From Clostridiales bacterium UBA6114 (GTDB lineage: Bacteria > Bacillota > Clostridia > Oscillospirales > Butyricicoccaceae): a DNA stretch of 64,000 bases. The notes under the pieces were generated by a model. The model worked only from the letters and a program-made list of their open reading frames with translations. It searched no databases and was not told the DNA's origin. Within the stretch, counting starts at the first letter, position 1; each line of letters begins with the position of its first letter. A program made the translations under genes and the position numbers. The DNA lies in the NCBI GenBank assembly GCA_002423435.1, contig DIWE01000024.1, positions 6,670-70,669 of the forward strand, given 5' to 3'. Positions 58,736 through 64,000 of the stretch are shown piece after piece.

Positions 58736-60490
58736 TTATACCTCAATTGTTACCCACAGCGTGTCATTAATATTTATGTCGGCAGTTACAATCCTGATTT
58801 CCCGCATCGTATTGTCCCACAGGATGCTCACCGTGTTGCCGTTGACGCTGGTAACGCTAAGGCGATAAGGTAATGTACGCATCCATAACACCATGATTCC
58901 GTCAGCAAATCCTAAGGTAGAACCTGATAAATAAAAGTCCTTCATCCGGATGATGTTGGCTGATGCCCAAACAGTAGCCGTATATCGATCAGTTCCAAAC
59001 CAGTTTGCAAGCGACGGAGTACCGGAAGCAATATTGATCTTAAACTGATATGTTTTGCGGTCCCATTGTAAGATCGGCTTGTTTATCTGTATACCAGTAA
59101 ATCCTGCCGCGCACAACGCCGCATAATCACTATGCGTACCAACAACCGCCATAAACAACGGAACACCGTGCTCTCGGGCATAGGCGATGGCACTTGCAGA
59201 ATTTCCGATCACTGTCCCTTCTCCCATGCCGAATGAGGTGCAGTACATTGTTACAATGTAATTGCCTTTAGCTATTGCTTCATCAATATGAGCAGTTGTT
59301 AATACGGCGTCTGTAGGCAGTACACGGGATAGCGTCACGCGTTTATTAAATGCACGTATTAAATCAAACGATGGCGATGGAAATGAATTAATAATTGTCC
59401 AATCGAACATGTCATATTTTTTAAGTATATCAAGAACTCCGGGCACAACCACATCCAAATAATTCTCTCTGATTGTTGCATAAGCAACCATACCGTATCT
59501 TTTACATATACGGATATAGGTTTCAAAATCGCACATTTTCGCGTAATGATCCCCGAGCTGAGACGATAACATGGAATATTCGAACGCCATGCATTGCTCA
59601 TACGTCAAATCATGAATCAAGGTATTATTTGACGAGGAGTAATCCGTGATCCTTCCGTCAACATTAAAGGTTAATCCAGGGTCGTGACACATAACCAATT
59701 TCCCGTCAGACGTCGGTTGGACATCTCCCTTACAGGCATTAAACCCGAGCTTATACGCCATGATAAATTGCTCTGCCGAATTAATCGGTGCAGCGGACAT
59801 ATACGAATAAGCGATATTTAGTTCGCTGTTCCCAAATTTTCGAGTGTACACGTCTTTTCCAAGTGCTTTTCCCTGTTCCGCGCTCCAAGGCCTGTCTGCT
59901 CCGCCTGTTGTTACGTCGTTTACAACGCTTGCGGCAATCCGCACATCGGCCTGAGCGTCCGAATAAAGCCCTTTCCCGTCTTCTTTATTGACTTTCATTT
60001 CGAGGAGATCCGCGTGGGCCTCTGCGCTGCTATCATGCTCTGTTACCAGCGCCGAGGCCGTGCCCGCATTTTCTTTTCCTGATTCGGCCGCCGTGATCCG
60101 TTCCTCGTGATCCTGCAAAATGTCCGGGCTGTGCTCGATGATGTATTCGTTCGCGTTGATCCCCCGGCTGACGTATAGGGATATGATGTGGCTCGACCAC
60201 ATCGGCAACTCCGCGTCCTCCGGCTTTTCGCATTTGACGGCCATCAGCAAAGGGCCCGCGACGAGTACCGCCGCGGGCAGAGCGCATTCGAATGTTGTTT
60301 CCCCGACGCCGTACTTCGGTGAGGACGTCTTTACCCCTGTCGCCGTCTGGAATTTTAAGTATTTGTCGTAATCCCGGAAGCGTTCCGGCACCGTCACGGA
60401 GAGCATGGTTACGTTGTTCTCCCCCTCGACTCCCGCGTCCCGCCCCGATATCTCATACGACCGGTCTTCGTTGATTGTGATTGTGATCAT
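58736..60490 (-). CDS. Phage tail/baseplate protein with degenerate GDPD domain
   Basis: This 584-residue protein has an N-terminal beta domain similar to phage upper baseplate proteins (about 1-120, ITINEDRSYEISGRDAGVEG), a linker with coiled coil, a GDPD-like barrel (about 225-480) and a C-terminal beta domain. The barrel keeps D256 (KGDVQPTSDG) and H269 (MCHD) but lacks the usual HRG and has K254 in place of glutamate. Phage GDPD domains hydrolyse teichoic acids; here catalysis may be altered, leaving binding. Confidence 0.8.
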   Translation of the reverse strand: MITITINEDRSYEISGRDAGVEGENNVTMLSVTVPERFRDYDKYLKFQTATGVKTSSPKYGVGETTFECALPAAVLVAGPLLMAVKCEKPEDAELPMWSSHIISLYVSRGINANEYIIEHSPDILQDHEERITAAESGKENAGTASALVTEHDSSAEAHADLLEMKVNKEDGKGLYSDAQADVRIAASVVNDVTTGGADRPWSAEQGKALGKDVYTRKFGNSELNIAYSYMSAAPINSAEQFIMAYKLGFNACKGDVQPTSDGKLVMCHDPGLTFNVDGRITDYSSSNNTLIHDLTYEQCMAFEYSMLSSQLGDHYAKMCDFETYIRICKRYGMVAYATIRENYLDVVVPGVLDILKKYDMFDWTIINSFPSPSFDLIRAFNKRVTLSRVLPTDAVLTTAHIDEAIAKGNYIVTMYCTSFGMGEGTVIGNSASAIAYAREHGVPLFMAVVGTHSDYAALCAAGFTGIQINKPILQWDRKTYQFKINIASGTPSLANWFGTDRYTATVWASANIIRMKDFYLSGSTLGFADGIMVLWMRTLPYRLSVTSVNGNTVSILWDNTMREIRIVTADININDTLWVTIEV

Positions 60491-60505
60491 GGCTTGGTCC
60501 TTTCC

Positions 60506-61882
60506 TTATTCAATCACCCAAATATTGGCATAAGCAGGAGTGATTGTATCAAACATGTTATCTTCGCCGGAATCTAGGGTAATTATTCCATTTGATGGAT
60601 TATAAGAATATGAAAAGGATGGTAATGTATCATTGTCTATAGTCCTAAACTGGTTTAGTTGCACTATAAAATTATCGATGGTTAAACTTGAATAGTTTGA
60701 CACTAAAGAATGGATATCAAAATAACAATATACCCAATTACTTGAACTAGTACTTTGTTGTCTCCCTAACGTAGTAACCTTTTTGACATTGCTTGAGCCA
60801 GCAACCCCAAAAATGTTCTTCCCCGATCTTATATTCTCAGCTATCAAATCGGCATCCCCGGCGATCGTCTGAATCCCGCTCAAATATTGCCCTGCGGAAA
60901 TCGTCTGGTTGCCTGTGCCGGGCGTATAGGTCTGAGATCCTTTGCTTGGGATGCTTCCACTGACCAAACCGTTCTCCGTCCCGATGGTATAACCTGCCAA
61001 GACCTGCGCCGCTCCCGCTGTCCCGTACTCCCCCCCTTCACCCTGTAATATAAAATTTGTGCCATTGTAAATCAAAGTAAGATAGCTGCCGGCAACAGGT
61101 CCGGCCTTAACGGCGTTCCCCTTGACGTCCTTGATTGCCACGTTCCCCGCACTGTTTACATTCAGTGTAGCCCCTGCGGAAATCGCCGTGTGGAGTTTCA
61201 GCCGGAGTGTCACTCCGTCCGAAAGCGTAAGACCGGATATCGTCGCCGTCAGCGCGCTCCCCGTGCCGGAGGTGGTGACAGGTACGGCTTGCTTGAGCCC
61301 GTGCGCATCTCCTACGGTCTGGCTGTGGTCGTACGACGTCTTCCCCCGGTCCCCCCGGTAAGCCGTCGAAGACGTTTCCCCGAGTGCCAGGCTCTGCGAG
61401 ATCTCGACGTAAGAAGACCCGCCCCAACGGTACGTCCTGTTCGTGTCCTGGGCGATGTAAATCTTCCCCGCCTCCCCTGTCGCCGGGAAAGAACCCATTG
61501 ACGCGTATTCCAGTACATCGTCGACGTATGACGGAAGCTGCGCAGCCGGTACCCGCCCGTCCGAACCAAGCTCCGCGACTCCGTTCGCCGAGCCCTTCTG
61601 CGCCGTCGGAATTGCCCCGACATCCGAGGCCGTAATCGTGACGTCGGAGGAAAGCGCCTTGTTGTTTACCTTCCGCGTAGTCGGTACGCTCGCCGCCTTT
61701 GCCGCCGCCTCCGCCGCGTCCGCCTTGGCCTGCGCGCCCGCCGGCGTCTCTTTGGACGTCTCCAGCCCATGCAGCGCCCCGTCGATCACGGCGTTGTCAT
61801 CCACGAAGTCCTGCCTTTTCGGGTATTCGTTCCCCTGCCATTGATTTAGCTCATAGTTTGGCGTCTTGTTGACAGACGGCAT
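60506..61882 (-). CDS. Phage tail fibre-like protein
   Basis: A 458-residue, low-complexity-rich protein starting MPSVNKTPNYELNQWQGNEY, with helical repeats followed by beta-repeat segments (GTAGAAQVLAGYTIGTENGLVSGSIP). This is typical of a tail fibre. It lies 15 bp before the GDPD-type gene and 13 bp after the YmfQ-like gene. Confidence 0.8.
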   Translation of the reverse strand: MPSVNKTPNYELNQWQGNEYPKRQDFVDDNAVIDGALHGLETSKETPAGAQAKADAAEAAAKAASVPTTRKVNNKALSSDVTITASDVGAIPTAQKGSANGVAELGSDGRVPAAQLPSYVDDVLEYASMGSFPATGEAGKIYIAQDTNRTYRWGGSSYVEISQSLALGETSSTAYRGDRGKTSYDHSQTVGDAHGLKQAVPVTTSGTGSALTATISGLTLSDGVTLRLKLHTAISAGATLNVNSAGNVAIKDVKGNAVKAGPVAGSYLTLIYNGTNFILQGEGGEYGTAGAAQVLAGYTIGTENGLVSGSIPSKGSQTYTPGTGNQTISAGQYLSGIQTIAGDADLIAENIRSGKNIFGVAGSSNVKKVTTLGRQQSTSSSNWVYCYFDIHSLVSNYSSLTIDNFIVQLNQFRTIDNDTLPSFSYSYNPSNGIITLDSGEDNMFDTITPAYANIWVIE

Positions 61883-61895
61883 AATTTATCACTCC

Positions 61896-62945
61896 TCATA
61901 TCTTGTACGCGCCATCGAAATAATCGATGCCAACAGCCTCAAATATCGCGTCCATCTCGGCGGCCGTCGGCTCGTTGCCGGCGCCGAACGCCTTGGTCAG
62001 GTCGATCAGCATGCAGTTTTTGACCCGCACGGCGTCCCATCCGGAAGCGCGCGAGTCCTTGACCATAAATTGGGCGTTTGCCGTGGCCGTAGCGGTTACG
62101 ACCCCGGATAATGTTTGCCAATCGGTAGTAGGTGCAGTGGCAGCAATAATGTTGTCAGTGGCTGTGTCGTACAGCCTAATCCTGACATTGGTGGTGCCGG
62201 TTGTCGGCTTTGTGCCGGCCTTGCCATAATATTCATGATCGCTTATAACGCTGCGGTCGCCCTCGTAAATAACTCCATTCGCCACCGTGGCCGTAAAGGT
62301 GCATACGCCACCCGACACCGTAGGCGTGCCTGCGTTTAATGCACTCCACCCCGCAAACCCATTTGCAAAATTGCCGTTGCTGAGCATCTGTCCCAGGGTG
62401 TACATTTCGCATGTCTCAATCTCATCCCAGGTATAATTCAGGATATCCCACAAATCACAACTGCGGTTAAATCCTTCGAGGTCGTCCCATGTGTTGTAGA
62501 GCAAGGATAGATCCACAATCAAATTTGCCGGGACAACCCTTTTGAGTAAAGCGTCAACCTCGTCGTAAAACCCCTTTGCCGTCAACGCGACCCTGACCGT
62601 CAGTGTGTAAGTTCCGGCGTCAAGTACGGCGGTATACCCATCCTCGCCGCAAAGGTTCGCAAGCTTCTCCCTCAGCGCCGCCATTGTATAAGGCGTTTGT
62701 TCGTTAAACTTTACAAGGATGCGAAACTTCCTGGTTTCGAGGGAATCCGTTCCTTTCGACGTAATGTTCATGATCGATTCCCATCGTTTTGCCCCGTTCT
62801 CGGTCAGCGTCGTCAAAAACAGGTCGTCGGCCATTCCGCCCCTGGCGGCGTCGAAGGCGTCAAATTGTGCCTGCTCCGCGTTTGCAATTTCGGCAAAATC
62901 CCCGATATCCCGCAGGACCGGCGGCAGATAGTCGATTATTTTCAA
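61896..62945 (-). CDS. YmfQ/DUF2313-like tail protein with carbohydrate-binding domain
   Basis: This 349-residue protein has an N-terminal DUF2313-like domain (about 1-150, IDYLPPVLRDIGDFAEI, SLETRKFRILVKFNEQTPYT) and a C-terminal jelly-roll/CBM-like region (about 185-345, LSNGNFANGFAGWSALNAG) that could bind sugar on the host surface. It overlaps the baseplate J gene by 4 bp. Confidence 0.82.
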   Translation of the reverse strand: MKIIDYLPPVLRDIGDFAEIANAEQAQFDAFDAARGGMADDLFLTTLTENGAKRWESIMNITSKGTDSLETRKFRILVKFNEQTPYTMAALREKLANLCGEDGYTAVLDAGTYTLTVRVALTAKGFYDEVDALLKRVVPANLIVDLSLLYNTWDDLEGFNRSCDLWDILNYTWDEIETCEMYTLGQMLSNGNFANGFAGWSALNAGTPTVSGGVCTFTATVANGVIYEGDRSVISDHEYYGKAGTKPTTGTTNVRIRLYDTATDNIIAATAPTTDWQTLSGVVTATATANAQFMVKDSRASGWDAVRVKNCMLIDLTKAFGAGNEPTAAEMDAIFEAVGIDYFDGAYKI

Positions 62946-64000
62946 AGCTGCGTCACCGTCCCCAGGATCGGAATCGTATTCGCAGCCAGGGCGAGATTCG
63001 CCGCCTCCCCGTTGATCGTCGTGCCCTGTATGTCCACGACGCCGGAAACGGAAAGAATGGCCTGTTCAATCCAGCTGACCCTGACATAGATCTGCGCGCT
63101 GTCCGCCCAGCTCGCGGCGAGCTCGGAGAGGTACCCGGCAATCGCTTCCCGGATATATGTTTCGACGTCGGCCCATACATACCCGCTCGAAAGCGTAATA
63201 TCGGCCGCAATGTTGATTGTCGTGCTCGTCACCGCCTCGACCGTCACGACGTGCCCAATCGGTGCGAGCCCGTACCCTTCCCCCGTGCTTTCCGGCGGGT
63301 CCATCGTGTTTTGCACCAATGTAACCAGCTCAGTGGACGGTAACCCAAAATCCGAGGAAATGACTGTCAGCTTCACCGTTCCCCCGCCGTTCCACGCAGG
63401 CGTGACCTTGACGCCGCCGACGCCCGGAATCGCGTTTACCTTGTCTCTGTAGTCGTCCACGTTCCCGCCGAACGCCTGGGAGGAAATGTTCGAATAATAC
63501 CTCTCCCGCAGCGCCGCATCCGATTCTTCGTCCTCGCCGGCGATCAGGATATCGGAAAGCGTCGCGCTCCCCAGCCCGGAAATGTACTCTACCGGGAGTA
63601 AAGCCCCGAAATAAAGGTTTCCCGCCTCCCCTGCCGTCTCGCAGGTCAATTTGAATATGCCCGCGCCGATTCGTTCCGTAACTGTAAAAACCAGCCCCCC
63701 GCCCGAAAAGCGCAGCCCTGTGGCAATGTCCATGTAGGCGCCCGGGGCGTCGAAAAACTCTCCCCGCCGGACGGCGAACGTCGCGGTATTGCGGTTAAGT
63801 CCCCGTTCCGCCGCCTTTTTGTCGAGATCAGAGCCCGTCGCCGTGTCCGCAAAACCCCTGTCCGCCGTCGCGTCCAAGGCGATATAAGCCTGCGCGAGCT
63901 GTGCCGCCGCGGGCGCGAGCGCGTTGTAGATCACCGAGCCCTCGCGCTTGTCGTAGCTGTCGCTAATAGACTCAAGCATTGCCGCCAGAATATTCTCAAA
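62942..64000 (-). CDS. Phage baseplate assembly protein J, 5' end cut by the window
   Basis: At least 345 residues with the baseplate J motifs KREGSVIYNALAPAAAQ, GSDLDKKAAERGLNR, GEDEESDAALRERYY and NAIPGVGGVKVTPAW. The frame is open to the window end and continues upstream as FENILAA before MLESISDS, so the true start lies outside. Confidence 0.9.
   Translation of the reverse strand, partial: FENILAAMLESISDSYDKREGSVIYNALAPAAAQLAQAYIALDATADRGFADTATGSDLDKKAAERGLNRNTATFAVRRGEFFDAPGAYMDIATGLRFSGGGLVFTVTERIGAGIFKLTCETAGEAGNLYFGALLPVEYISGLGSATLSDILIAGEDEESDAALRERYYSNISSQAFGGNVDDYRDKVNAIPGVGGVKVTPAWNGGGTVKLTVISSDFGLPSTELVTLVQNTMDPPESTGEGYGLAPIGHVVTVEAVTSTTINIAADITLSSGYVWADVETYIREAIAGYLSELAASWADSAQIYVRVSWIEQAILSVSGVVDIQGTTINGEAANLALAANTIPILGTVTQL

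Larger units (their letters stand above)
55145..64000 (-). mobile_element. Prophage, lysis and tail end (continues past window)
   Basis: A minus-strand run of tail (baseplate J, YmfQ-like, fibre, GDPD-type protein) and lysis genes (XhlA-like, subtilase-SLH, holin, C39 lysin), with one reversed AT-rich moron between. The attachment site and integrase are not in the window. The AT-rich operon at 53568-55013 may be the last prophage genes or host DNA at the edge. Confidence 0.85.

Overview
The window is GC-rich Firmicute DNA, most likely from an endospore-forming clostridium of the Oscillospiraceae/Ruminococcaceae type. The support is spoIIGA, sigE and sigG, a phenylalanine T-box in front of pheST, IreB, an acpS/alr/mazF cluster in the order known from Bacillus, ThyX, and GGAGG-type ribosome binding sites. 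No rRNA, tRNA or CRISPR array was seen.

Layout. 1-2164: end of a hairpin-rich intergenic repeat, a CmpB-like membrane protein and an isolated holin/lysin pair. 2375-4614: a PadR-controlled operon for a permease-prefix protein and a DUF4097 protein. 4677-5447 is sigG and 13582-15204 is sigE-spoIIGA. These three genes normally adjoin, but here an 8 kb catabolic cluster (5654-13353) lies between them. It holds three paralogous enolase-superfamily acid dehydratases, an APC permease, a DUF401 transporter and a divergent GntR regulator, with a palindrome-rich control region. 15380-21259: two unknown proteins, then mazF, alr, a LolA-like lipoprotein, nnrE-nnrD and acpS. 21455-25547: promoter, T-box, a tandem-hairpin array and pheS-pheT. 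25616-27459: a MITE-like element, ireB, a small conserved gene and an SH3-NlpC/P60 hydrolase. 27490-34268: a second hairpin array, then a LacI-regulated ABC importer operon ending in a glycerophosphodiesterase. 34272-49907: a long, mostly minus-strand housekeeping run (RNase M5-like, holA, comEC, HIT, alaS, trhP-like U32, mltG, CPBP protease, 5-FCL, DJ-1, GNAT, DUF2156, tmk, thyX, tagA).

50037-64000 is accessory DNA. It has a 5'-truncated conserved clostridial gene, a LexA-box-controlled SOS cassette (Y-family polymerase, YmaF, small unknown protein, SRAP peptidase), an AT-rich three-gene operon of unknown function, and the lysis and tail end of a prophage. The prophage part carries a C39-type lysin, a holin, a subtilase-SLH protein, an XhlA-like protein, a self-contained acyltransferase moron, a tail protein with a degenerate GDPD domain, a tail fibre, a YmfQ-like protein and baseplate J running off the window.

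The strongest candidates for something undescribed are: the tandem-hairpin intergenic arrays at 1-60, 13494-13571, 21803-22010 and 27490-27750, which seem to form a dispersed family; the three-paralog dehydratase island with its operator region; the AT-rich operon at 53568-55013; and the phage subtilase-SLH lysis module.
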